DNA of 5,856 nucleotides. Source: Bdellovibrio sp. ZAP7 (GTDB lineage Bacteria; Bacteroidota; Bacteroidia; Flavobacteriales; Flavobacteriaceae). A program made the position numbers and the translations under genes. Shown piece after piece: positions 1 through 5,569 of this stretch. Numbering within the stretch: position 1 is the stretch's first letter; every line of letters begins with the position of its first letter. The DNA lies in the NCBI GenBank assembly GCA_943324165.2, contig CALPKO020000108.1, positions 1 through 5,856 of the forward strand, in the 5' to 3' direction. The notes below the pieces were generated by a model. It saw only the letters and a program-made list of their open reading frames with translations. It ran no database searches and had not been told where the DNA came from.

Positions 1-289
1 AAATACCATTTGAAATTTCGATGCTATTTGGAATTAACTCAGGAATATTGTGAATAAAATAGAGATTATCTTGCTCGACAGGTCCTCCATTATAGATTTT
101 TAAATCTGATTCTATCTCGGGAACCAAATCGTTAAGCGAATAAGCAAGCGGTTTGTTTAATATAAATCCAACCGAACCTTCGTTATTATGATCAGCCAGC
201 AAAATAACCGATCTATTAAAAGACAAATCTCCAATTATAGAAGGCTCCGCAATTAGCAAATATCCTTTCTGTAGCTTCTCTGAAATCAT
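1..289 (-). CDS. YqgE/AlgH family protein, 5' part (cut by window edge)
   Basis: The first 96 codons of a YqgE/AlgH-family (DUF179) protein are visible on the minus strand; the rest lies left of the window. It opens MISEKLQKGYLLIAEP. Family hallmarks follow: an F-N-R-S-V-I-L-L stretch near residues 24-31, the signature GSVGFILNKP at 38-47, and NGGPV at 67-71. Family members are usually about 185 residues, so roughly half is present. The molecular function is not established. AlgH was named for a link to alginate regulation in Pseudomonas, but the fold is widespread, cytosolic and without a known reaction. No signal peptide or membrane segment is visible. The ATG at 289 puts the conserved K-G-x-L-L-I-A-x-P segment at the usual distance from the N-terminus. 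The gene follows the HU terminator, so it is probably transcribed separately. Family assignment is firm; function is unknown. Confidence 0.93.
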   Translation of the reverse strand, partial: MISEKLQKGYLLIAEPSIIGDLSFNRSVILLADHNNEGSVGFILNKPLAYSLNDLVPEIESDLKIYNGGPVEQDNLYFIHNIPELIPNSIEISNGI

Positions 290-313
290 ATCGCTTAATT
301 TTTAATAAATTTA

Positions 314-321
314 CAAATAAA
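314..321 (-). promoter_or_regulatory. weak candidate -7 box for the yqgE-family gene
   Basis: On the minus strand this reads TTTATTTG, one mismatch from the Bacteroidota -7 consensus TAnnTTTG. It lies about 25 bp upstream of the ATG at 289, a sensible distance. No TTG element sits 17-23 bp further upstream. A promoter is expected here because the HU terminator lies immediately upstream, but this particular box is only a guess. Confidence 0.28.
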
Positions 322-360
322 CTTTATAAGAAAACACTTTTGCTTGTCTTTTCAACATTT

Positions 361-405
361 ACACAAAAAAAAAGTCTTTTTTAGCGATTGCTAAAAAAGA
401 CTTTT
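361..405 (-). terminator. intrinsic terminator of the HU gene
   Basis: Positions 370-385 and 390-405 form a perfect 16-bp inverted repeat (arm AAAAGTCTTTTTTAGC) around a 4-base loop. On the minus strand, the direction of HU transcription, the stem runs straight into a T-rich tract (complement of 361-369), the classic rho-independent layout. It starts about 18 bp after the HU stop codon. The stem is AT-rich but long. Because it is a perfect palindrome it could fold from either strand, but only the minus strand has both an upstream gene and a useful U-tract. Confidence 0.9.
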
Positions 406-423
406 AATATAAACTATAAAAAA

Positions 424-696
424 CTAGTTTACAGAACCTTCTAATTCTGCACCAGCTTTAAATTTCACTACATTTTTAGCAGCGATTTTGATAGTTGCTC
501 CAGTTTGTGGATTTCTTCCGTCTCTGGCTTCTCTTTTAGACACAGACCAAGATCCAAATCCTACTAAAGATACTCTACCACCTTTTTTCAAAGTGCCACC
601 TACATTTCCTAAAAATGATTCTAATGCTAATTTTGCAGCTGCTTTAGAAATTCCTGCGTCAGCAGCGATAGCATCGATTAATTCTGATTTGTTCAT
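424..696 (-). CDS. HU-family histone-like DNA-binding protein
   Basis: A 90-residue HU/IHF-family protein that binds and bends DNA as a dimer and compacts the nucleoid. The N-terminal helical dimerisation part begins MNKSELIDAIAADAGISK. The turn V-G-F-G-S at 45-49 leads into the beta-saddle. The DNA-binding arm carries RNPQTG at 61-66, whose proline (P63) is the residue that intercalates into DNA in this family. The K-rich stretch IKIAAKNVVKFKAG follows at 69-82. Length and order match bacterial HU closely, and no extension is present. HU and IHF subunits are hard to separate by eye; the sequence resembles HU more. The gene has its own consensus promoter and a strong terminator, so it is most likely monocistronic and highly expressed. 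The ATG at 696 is the natural family start; an A/T-rich leader precedes it, with no Shine-Dalgarno. Confidence 0.96.
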   Translation of the reverse strand: MNKSELIDAIAADAGISKAAAKLALESFLGNVGGTLKKGGRVSLVGFGSWSVSKREARDGRNPQTGATIKIAAKNVVKFKAGAELEGSVN

Positions 697-742
697 AATA
701 AAAGTTATTAATTGTTGGTTAAAAATATTTCGTTAATAATAA

Positions 743-772
743 CAAATTTAAAAGGAATTCCTTATTACACAA
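743..772 (-). promoter_or_regulatory. HU promoter (Bacteroidota sigma-A type)
   Basis: On the minus strand a TTG (772-770) is followed after 19 bp by TAAATTTG (750-743), a perfect match to the Bacteroidota -7 consensus TAnnTTTG. The spacing is within the range known for Flavobacterium promoters. Transcription would start about 5-8 bp downstream, giving a leader of roughly 40 nt before the ATG at 696. The spacer contains a perfect 12-bp palindrome at 752-763 (AAGGAATTCCTT). Upstream DNA to about 850 is rich in A-tracts on the template orientation used here. Confidence 0.82.
752..763. repeat. 12-bp palindrome in the HU promoter spacer
   Basis: AAGGAATTCCTT is a perfect inverted repeat with no loop. 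It lies entirely between the TTG and TAAATTTG elements of the HU promoter, starting one base from the -7 box. A protein bound here would block RNA polymerase, so it is a candidate operator. That is inference from position only; AT-rich palindromes of this size do arise by chance. Confidence 0.45.
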
Positions 773-804
773 CACATTTCTTTTGATTTTACTGTTTTTG
801 TTAA

Positions 805-841
805 TAACTTGTTTTTTTTGTTGATAAACTAACTTGTTTTT
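805..841. repeat. pair of 12-bp direct repeats in the fmt-HU gap
   Basis: TAACTTGTTTTT occurs at 805-816 and again at 830-841, exactly 25 bp apart. Both copies lie in a T-rich stretch (781-850 on the plus strand, so A-rich on the HU coding strand) upstream of the HU promoter. They may simply reflect low complexity. They could also act as an upstream promoter element or as bent DNA for HU expression. Confidence 0.4.
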
Positions 842-875
842 GTCATTTTTAAACTTAAATCAGTGATTTTGGCAC

Positions 876-1823
876 TTAACAAACACTTGCCTTTTCAGAA
901 AATGAAATTCCATTGAGCAGTTCTGAAGTTATCATTCTCTTTTTTCCAGGAAATTGAAGACTCAAAATGCTTATAAACCCATCCTTAACTGCAATTTTAA
1001 TTTCTTTTTTTGTGGCTATAATTTTGCCAATTTCAAAAGCGTGCTTTTCTACATTTATTTCTGATTCATAAATTTTTGCGTTCCATTCTTGGTCTTTATC
1101 TTTAAAACTGCACCAAGCAGAAGGATAAGGCGAAAGTCCACGAATTAAATTATGAATTTCAAAAGCCGATTTTTCCCAATCAATTTTACAATTTTCTTTG
1201 TCTAATTTATAGGCCGTTTTGATTGTTGCATTGTCTTTCTGAACGGTAGTTTTTATATTTCCAGCTGCTATTAACACTAAAGTTTGTAATACTGTTTCAC
1301 TGCCTAAAACCATCAATCGGTCGTGAAGGTTTCCAGCATTTTCATTGTTAGAAATTTCAATTTCATTACTCAATATCATTTCGCCTGTATCAATTTTATC
1401 ATCAATAAAAAAAGTAGTTACGCCTGTTTTCGTCTCTCCATTGATAATTGCCCAATTGATCGGTGCTGCGCCACGGTAATTTGGTAGCAAAGAAGCATGC
1501 AAATTGAAAGTACCCAAAAGAGGCATTTCCCAAACCAATTTTGGCAACATTCTAAATGCTACAACTATTTGCAAATTAGCATTTAAAGATTTTAGTTCAG
1601 ATAAGAAATCTTCGCTCCTTAAATTGCTCGGTTGTAGCAACTTTAAGTTATTTGCTACCGCATATTCTTTTACAGCAGAAAATTTTATTTTTTGTCCACG
1701 ACCTGCAGGTTTGTCAACAGCAGTAATTACGCCAACAACTTCATAATTATTTTTGATTATGGCATCTAAAATTCCAACAGCAAATTCTGGCGTTCCCATA
1801 AAAACGATGCGTAGTTTTTCCAT
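876..1823 (-). CDS. fmt: methionyl-tRNA formyltransferase
   Basis: Fmt transfers a formyl group from 10-formyltetrahydrofolate to the amino group of Met-tRNA(fMet), making the initiator tRNA used in bacterial translation; it is cytosolic. The protein is 315 residues, the normal length. The N-terminal formyltransferase domain (about 1-190) begins with a Rossmann-like strand, RIVFMGTPEFA (5-15). The loop that contacts the acceptor stem includes D-K-P-A-G-R-G-Q at 37-44. The catalytic triad of the family is present as N107, H109 and D145, with the signature SLLPNYRGAAPINW at 111-124. The C-terminal OB-like tRNA-binding domain (about 206-315) includes a KIDW motif and the conserved IRGLSPYPSAW at 227-237. 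The start ATG lies 2 bp after the recQ stop, so fmt is almost certainly co-transcribed from upstream recQ. No clear terminator follows it. Confidence 0.98.
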   Translation of the reverse strand: MEKLRIVFMGTPEFAVGILDAIIKNNYEVVGVITAVDKPAGRGQKIKFSAVKEYAVANNLKLLQPSNLRSEDFLSELKSLNANLQIVVAFRMLPKLVWEMPLLGTFNLHASLLPNYRGAAPINWAIINGETKTGVTTFFIDDKIDTGEMILSNEIEISNNENAGNLHDRLMVLGSETVLQTLVLIAAGNIKTTVQKDNATIKTAYKLDKENCKIDWEKSAFEIHNLIRGLSPYPSAWCSFKDKDQEWNAKIYESEINVEKHAFEIGKIIATKKEIKIAVKDGFISILSLQFPGKKRMITSELLNGISFSEKASVC

Positions 1824-1825
1824 AA

Positions 1826-3727
1826 TTATTTTTTATTTTTTATTTGATATTGGTTGTTAGATTTAATCGAAATTACATTATTTTCTAACAATTGTTGCAA
1901 AGCAGAAATCACTTCTTGAGTTGATTTTTTTGTAATTGACTCAATTTCTCGTGAATTCATATCGCTTTTAGACAATAAATCAATAATTTCTTTTGCCAAA
2001 ATTACAACATCTGATTTTGGTTTACTTTTAGAAATACAAATAGAGCAAATTCCACAATTTTCTTTTTTTAATTCACCAAAATAAGCAAGTATCAACTTGT
2101 TTTTGCAGACTGTTTTGTCATTTACATAATTTAGAACAGATTTAATTTGCTCTTTTTTAAGTTCATTTTGACGTATTAAATCCTTTGAAATCCTATTAAT
2201 CGTTCTTTCGTCCTCTCGCACTTCATTAAAAATCAATGTAGCATCGAAATTTTTTGCAAAATAATCAATTACCCCTTTTTCTTGTAATTTTTGTAAAACT
2301 GTCATTATTTTATCTTCATTCGTATTGCTTTTTTTGGCAATTAAAGTCAAATTTAAAGCGACAGCATTTTCATAAATACCAACATAAGTTCTTAATATTG
2401 ACAATATAACTTCCTCATCTTGTGGATTCAAACTCATGTAACGCATTACTTCTTTTGAAGAAATAATAAATTGAACGGAAACTTTTTCTGAAAATTCTTG
2501 AGACAGATTAATTGCACCTTGTCGATCTAAAAATTGGATGGCGTTAAAAGTTTTTAGTATTGGAAATTGGTACTGTGCGCAAAATTGATTTAAATTAAAT
2601 GAAAATTTTTCGTCAATTCCTTCGCCATAAGCAATTTGAAAATAATTACACAGTTTAACAAACACTTTTGTCAAAAAAGTTTTATCTACCAAATTGGATA
2701 AAAAAGCATGTTCAGCCGACATAATATCTGAAGCATTAGACAGCAAGACAGCAAATGCTTTTTCTCCATTTCGACCAGCACGACCCGTTTCTTGATAGTA
2801 ATTTTCAATATTTTCGGGCAATTGAACATGAATAACCGTTTTTACATTGGCTTTATCAATTCCCATTCCGAAAGCATTTGTTGCCACCATAACGTTTGCT
2901 TGTTCATTCATCCAAAGCAATCGGTTTTTATCTTTTTCCTTGTGCGATAATCCTCCATGATAATAAGTTGCAGAAAAACCGATGTTTTGTAACTGTGTTG
3001 AAATTTCTATACAAGATTTTCTATTTCGTACATAAATAATGGTGGGTGAATTGTGTTTTTTTAGAATTTGACCAATTTTGTATAACTTATCTTCCGTTTC
3101 AAAAACCATATAAGCGATGTTTTTTCGTTCGAAAGATTGCTTAAAAATAGTCGGTTTTTCTAAATCTAATTGGACAATGACATCATCTTGTACTTGTTTC
3201 GTAGCAGAGGCTGTTAATGCTAAAAATGGGATTTTAGGAAAATGACTTTTTAAATTTTTGATTTTTAAATACGATGGACGAAAGTCGTGTCCCCATTGCG
3301 AAACACAATGTGCCTCGTCTATCGCGATTAAATTAACTGGTAAATTTTTAATTCTATCAAGAATCCAATCACTTTGCAAACGTTCTGGTGAAAGGTATAA
3401 AAACTTGTAGTTTCCGAATTCAAGATTATCAAGAAGCGCAATAATTTCGTCTGATTTTATTCCTCCAGTTAAAGCTATGGCTTTGATGTCTCGTTTTTCT
3501 AAATTGGCAACTTGGTCTTTCATCAAAGCTATTAAAGGCGAAATTACAAGGCAAATTCCTTCTTTCATCATTGCTGGAACTTGAAAGCAAATAGATTTAC
3601 CTCCCCCTGTTGGCAAAATCCCAAAAGTATCGTTTCCTTCTAAAACAGCATTAATAATTTCTTCTTGATAAGGTCTGAATTGCTGGTGTTTCCAATATTT
3701 TTCAAGAATTTTCAGCGATGCTTTCAT
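1826..3727 (-). CDS. recQ: RecQ-family ATP-dependent DNA helicase (short paralogue)
   Basis: A 633-residue superfamily 2, 3'-5' DNA helicase for repair and recombination. All helicase motifs are visible: motif 0 FRPYQ (17-21), Walker A LPTGGGKS (38-45, K44), DEAH (137-140) followed by the RecQ-specific aromatic loop S-Q-W-G-H-D-F-R (143-150), TASAT (172-176), FGMGIDK (286-292) and QETGRAGR (312-319). A zinc cluster C541-x16-C558-x2-C561-x2-C564 has the same cysteine spacing as E. coli RecQ, but lies about 165 residues further along. The extra region (about 345-510) looks like winged-helix-type segments. Another small helical/winged-helix-like segment follows the zinc cluster (about 573-630), and no HRDC domain is obvious. 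I chose the ATG at 3727. A TTG in the same frame at 3742 would add five residues but lies inside the candidate -7 box. It leads a recQ-fmt unit. Confidence 0.95.
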   Translation of the reverse strand: MKASLKILEKYWKHQQFRPYQEEIINAVLEGNDTFGILPTGGGKSICFQVPAMMKEGICLVISPLIALMKDQVANLEKRDIKAIALTGGIKSDEIIALLDNLEFGNYKFLYLSPERLQSDWILDRIKNLPVNLIAIDEAHCVSQWGHDFRPSYLKIKNLKSHFPKIPFLALTASATKQVQDDVIVQLDLEKPTIFKQSFERKNIAYMVFETEDKLYKIGQILKKHNSPTIIYVRNRKSCIEISTQLQNIGFSATYYHGGLSHKEKDKNRLLWMNEQANVMVATNAFGMGIDKANVKTVIHVQLPENIENYYQETGRAGRNGEKAFAVLLSNASDIMSAEHAFLSNLVDKTFLTKVFVKLCNYFQIAYGEGIDEKFSFNLNQFCAQYQFPILKTFNAIQFLDRQGAINLSQEFSEKVSVQFIISSKEVMRYMSLNPQDEEVILSILRTYVGIYENAVALNLTLIAKKSNTNEDKIMTVLQKLQEKGVIDYFAKNFDATLIFNEVREDERTINRISKDLIRQNELKKEQIKSVLNYVNDKTVCKNKLILAYFGELKKENCGICSICISKSKPKSDVVILAKEIIDLLSKSDMNSREIESITKKSTQEVISALQQLLENNVISIKSNNQYQIKNKK

Positions 3728-3739
3728 AAATTCAGAATT

Positions 3740-3747
3740 CAAATTTA
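3740..3747 (-). promoter_or_regulatory. candidate -7 box for recQ-fmt
   Basis: On the minus strand this reads TAAATTTG, a perfect TAnnTTTG match and the same octamer as the HU promoter. Its last base lies 12 bp upstream of the recQ ATG at 3727, which would give a very short leader of about 5-8 nt. No TTG is present 17-23 bp upstream, so the -33 half is missing. A perfect 10-bp palindrome TTCAATTGAA (3749-3758) sits one base upstream of the box. Confidence 0.5.
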
Positions 3748-3764
3748 ATTCAATTGAAGGCGTT

Positions 3765-3798
3765 GAGTAATTTTTGAATTAGATTTAAGAAATTACTC
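3765..3798 (-). other. hairpin over the NTPase stop codon and the NTPase-recQ gap
   Basis: GAGTAATTT (3765-3773) and AAATTACTC (3790-3798) are a perfect 9-bp inverted repeat. The inner bases 3774-3779 and 3783-3788 can extend the stem with a single-base bulge, one imperfect pair and a 3-base loop. The right arm includes the TAA stop of the NTPase gene (3793-3795). No T-tract follows on the minus strand, so it is not a standard terminator. It may be a weak terminator, an mRNA 3'-end stabiliser, or a chance AT-rich fold. Confidence 0.45.
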
Positions 3799-4332
3799 TT
3801 TTAAATAATTCAAAATAAAATCAATTCTATTTGCTACGTTGTCTTTCGGAACGCTAATCAAATTGTAACCGTATTTTTGGTAAGTTTCCGTTAAGTGATT
3901 GAAAATTAATTTTGCTTGTTCATAGTTTTCGTAGCGTTCTTCGTCGCTTACATAAATTTCTTCCCATGGCGGTAGAATAAAAATTTTGGTGTATTGATAT
4001 GTTTTGCAAGCAACATCAAAATGAGCAGGATAACTATCCCCAATATAATGCATATAAGCCAAAACATCTGGTATTCCGCGGTCAAGAAACACAATTTCAT
4101 GCGGTTCATTAACGGCATTTTGATGTTGTTTTACGCGCCCTTCTAGTAACAACTCGCTAAAAAGCAAAGGATTTTCAAGGAATAATTGTTCAATACCTTG
4201 TTTTTTGGCCTCCATTGTTACTTCGCGAGATACTTCGGGATAACAACAATATCCTTTCGCCATCAAACCATCTATAATAGTTGTTTTTCCTGTTCCTGGA
4301 CCACCAATAATAACTACAATTTCTTTTTGCAC
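3793..4332 (-). CDS. AAA_28-type P-loop NTPase, function unknown
   Basis: A small cytosolic P-loop protein of 179 residues (from the GTG at 4332) resembling the AAA_28 / NadR-kinase-like NTPases. Walker A is GGPGTGKT at residues 10-17 (K16, T17). A hydrophobic strand ending in D-R, VFLDRGIPD at 81-89, looks like the D-R motif of nucleoside/nucleotide kinase-type folds. The later PPWEEIYVSDEERYENYEQA segment (121-140) looks like a lid region with an arginine (R133). A kinase or phosphatase of a small molecule is plausible, but the substrate is not known and none can be read from the sequence. The same frame extends to a TTG at 4353, but that TTG is the end of the TATTTTTG promoter box, so it cannot be on the transcript. 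The GTG at 4332 leaves only three residues before the conserved I-V-V-I-I-G-G-P strand. Probably transcribed alone. Confidence 0.85.
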   Translation of the reverse strand: MQKEIVVIIGGPGTGKTTIIDGLMAKGYCCYPEVSREVTMEAKKQGIEQLFLENPLLFSELLLEGRVKQHQNAVNEPHEIVFLDRGIPDVLAYMHYIGDSYPAHFDVACKTYQYTKIFILPPWEEIYVSDEERYENYEQAKLIFNHLTETYQKYGYNLISVPKDNVANRIDFILNYLKE

Positions 4333-4350
4333 TTTTTTAGAAATAAGGCG

Positions 4351-4383
4351 CAAAAATAGCTAAAGTTATTGGTATTTATCAAA
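4351..4383 (-). promoter_or_regulatory. promoter of the AAA_28-type NTPase gene
   Basis: On the minus strand TTTG (4383-4380) is followed after 21 bp by TATTTTTG (4358-4351), a perfect TAnnTTTG -7 box with acceptable spacing. The expected transcript start near 4343-4346 leaves about 11-14 nt before the GTG at 4332. It faces away from the promoter of the DUF493 gene. Confidence 0.75.
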
Positions 4384-4416
4384 ATGACAAAGATAAATCT
4401 TTCTTAGATGAAAATT

Positions 4417-4451
4417 TCTAAATTCTAAATTCCAAAATCTAAATTCAAAAT
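4417..4451. repeat. five-unit 7-bp tandem repeat in the divergent promoter region
   Basis: Five consecutive heptamers fit one register: TCTAAAT, TCTAAAT, TCCAAAA, TCTAAAT and TCAAAAT. Three are identical and two diverged. The array ends 2 bp before the plus-strand -7 box at 4454 and occupies the place where a -33 element would be. It may be a slippage-prone simple repeat or part of a regulatory region. I recall similar A/T-rich degenerate repeats in Flavobacterium intergenic DNA, which I cannot check here. Confidence 0.7.
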
Positions 4452-4453
4452 GT

Positions 4454-4461
4454 TATATTTG
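4454..4461 (+). promoter_or_regulatory. candidate -7 box for DUF493-DUF4290(-murA)
   Basis: TATATTTG matches TAnnTTTG exactly and ends 20 bp upstream of the ATG at 4482, giving a leader of about 13-15 nt. No TTG lies at the expected -33 distance; that space is taken by the heptamer repeats. It is the only consensus box seen upstream of this rightward gene group. Confidence 0.6.
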
Positions 4462-4481
4462 CTATTATTTTAAAAAGTAAA

Positions 4482-4778
4482 ATGAACCAAGAACAAGATA
4501 AAATTACTAAAGAATTTTACGATAGACTTAAAGTAGAACTAAACAATAGTAATAGCTGGCCCGCGGAATATTTATTTAAATTTATTGTGCCCACAGTCAA
4601 TGATAATGTAGAAAAAGTAGAAAATGCTTTTAATTGTATGGGGGCAGTTATAAAAACTACAAAATCTAAAACCGCAAAATTTACAAGTATTTCTGTTGAT
4701 GTTACGATGAAAAGTGCTGAAGAAATCATAGAAAAATACCAAGAAGTTTCAACCATAAAAGGCATTGTTTCACTATAA
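4482..4778 (+). CDS. DUF493 (YbeD-like) family protein
   Basis: A 98-residue small cytosolic protein of the DUF493/YbeD family, which has an ACT-domain-like alpha/beta fold. Visible family features are an early F-Y-D-R-L-K segment (12-17), the core strand Y-L-F-K-F-I-V-P (30-37), and the alternating strand/helix pattern FTSISVDVTMKSAEEIIEKYQEV near residues 67-89 (read here as FTSISVDVTM, then KSAEEIIEKYQEV). It ends with the typical IKGIVSL strand. Length is normal for the family. Biochemical role is unknown; the ACT-like fold suggests ligand binding or regulation, which is inference. It is followed after 3 bp by the DUF4290 gene and is the first gene of the rightward unit. The ATG at 4482 follows an A-rich leader (taaaaagtaaa) with no Shine-Dalgarno. 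Confidence 0.9.
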   Translation: MNQEQDKITKEFYDRLKVELNNSNSWPAEYLFKFIVPTVNDNVEKVENAFNCMGAVIKTTKSKTAKFTSISVDVTMKSAEEIIEKYQEVSTIKGIVSL

Positions 4779-4781
4779 ATT

Positions 4782-5504
4782 ATGACTCAAAAATATACCA
4801 AAGAAAATGCAAACGATGTAGTCTTTAATTTAGAGTACAATTCAGAAAGACAACATTTAATTATACCAGAATATGGTCGGCATTTGCAAAAATTGATTGA
4901 TCAAGCAACTGAAATTGTTGATGATGTTGATCGCAATAAAGCAGCAAAGTATATCATTCAAGTAATGGGAAGTTTGAATCCACACTTGCGTGACGTACCT
5001 GATTTTCAACATAAACTGTGGGATCAATTGTTTATTATGTCTGATTTTCGGCTAAATGTTGATTCGCCTTATCCTATTCCATCTCGCGAAGTTTTGCAAT
5101 TAAAACCTGATATTTTAAATTATCCCCAAAATTTTCCAAAATACCGATTTTATGGCAATAACATTAAATACATGATTGATGTTGCCAATAAATGGGACGA
5201 AGGTGAATTGAAAAATGCGTTGGTAAAAGTTATTGCTAACCACATGAAAAAATCTTATTTAAGTTGGAATAAAGACACGGTTAAAGACGATGTAATTTTT
5301 GAACATCTTTATGAACTATCAGGTGGAAAAATCAATTTGACACAAAGTTCGGAAGAATTGTTGAATACCACCGATTTGATGCGCACTAACAAAAGGGTTT
5401 CAAATAAAATTATGCCAGCTGGACAGCCAAAAATTGCACCCAACAAATCTGCCAAAAATCAAAAAACACCAATTCATAAAAACCAAAACAGAAAACCAAT
5501 CTAG
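4782..5504 (+). CDS. DUF4290 family protein
   Basis: A 240-residue protein of the DUF4290 family, which I know from Bacteroidota only. Recognisable segments are LEYNSERQHLIIPEYGRHLQ (17-36), a helix with R-N-K-A-A-K-Y-I-I-Q-V-M-G-S-L-N-P-H-L-R (51-70), D-F-Q-H-K-L-W-D-Q-L (74-83), and a Y-G-N-N-I-K-Y-M-I motif (124-132). The conserved globular part seems to end near residue 190. The last 40 residues are a lysine- and asparagine-rich tail with prolines, probably disordered, and very basic, so it might contact nucleic acid or an acidic partner (inference). There is no signal peptide or membrane helix, so a cytosolic location is likely. Function is unknown. It begins 3 bp after the DUF493 stop, consistent with translational coupling, and precedes murA by 65 bp. 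Confidence 0.92.
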   Translation: MTQKYTKENANDVVFNLEYNSERQHLIIPEYGRHLQKLIDQATEIVDDVDRNKAAKYIIQVMGSLNPHLRDVPDFQHKLWDQLFIMSDFRLNVDSPYPIPSREVLQLKPDILNYPQNFPKYRFYGNNIKYMIDVANKWDEGELKNALVKVIANHMKKSYLSWNKDTVKDDVIFEHLYELSGGKINLTQSSEELLNTTDLMRTNKRVSNKIMPAGQPKIAPNKSAKNQKTPIHKNQNRKPI

Positions 5505-5569
5505 TAATTTTTAAATACGATTAAAATAAAAATTTACTCCTATTTAAAAATACTCAAATTTAATCCATA

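Noticed and set aside
488..736. 82-codon open frame on the plus strand
   Set aside because: It lies antisense to nearly all of the HU gene, runs into the HU promoter leader, and its product resembles no family; HU is unambiguous.
861..876. Possible terminator hairpin after fmt (AGTG ... CACT)
   Set aside because: Only a 4-bp stem with an 8-base loop and no following U-tract on the minus strand; too weak to call.
1504..1746. 80-codon open frame on the plus strand
   Set aside because: Antisense to the conserved N-terminal domain of fmt; no recognisable product.
4517..4765. 82-codon open frame on the minus strand
   Set aside because: Antisense to the DUF493 gene; the serine/leucine-rich product is typical of a shadow frame.
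5554..5561. TAAATTTG on the minus strand in the gap before murA
   Set aside because: It matches the -7 consensus but points leftward into the 3' end of the DUF4290 gene with no minus-strand gene to drive; most likely chance in AT-rich DNA.
5505..5569. Search for a murA promoter or a terminator after the DUF4290 gene
   Set aside because: No TTTG occurs on the plus strand here, so no TAnnTTTG box, and no convincing stem-loop with a U-tract was seen.
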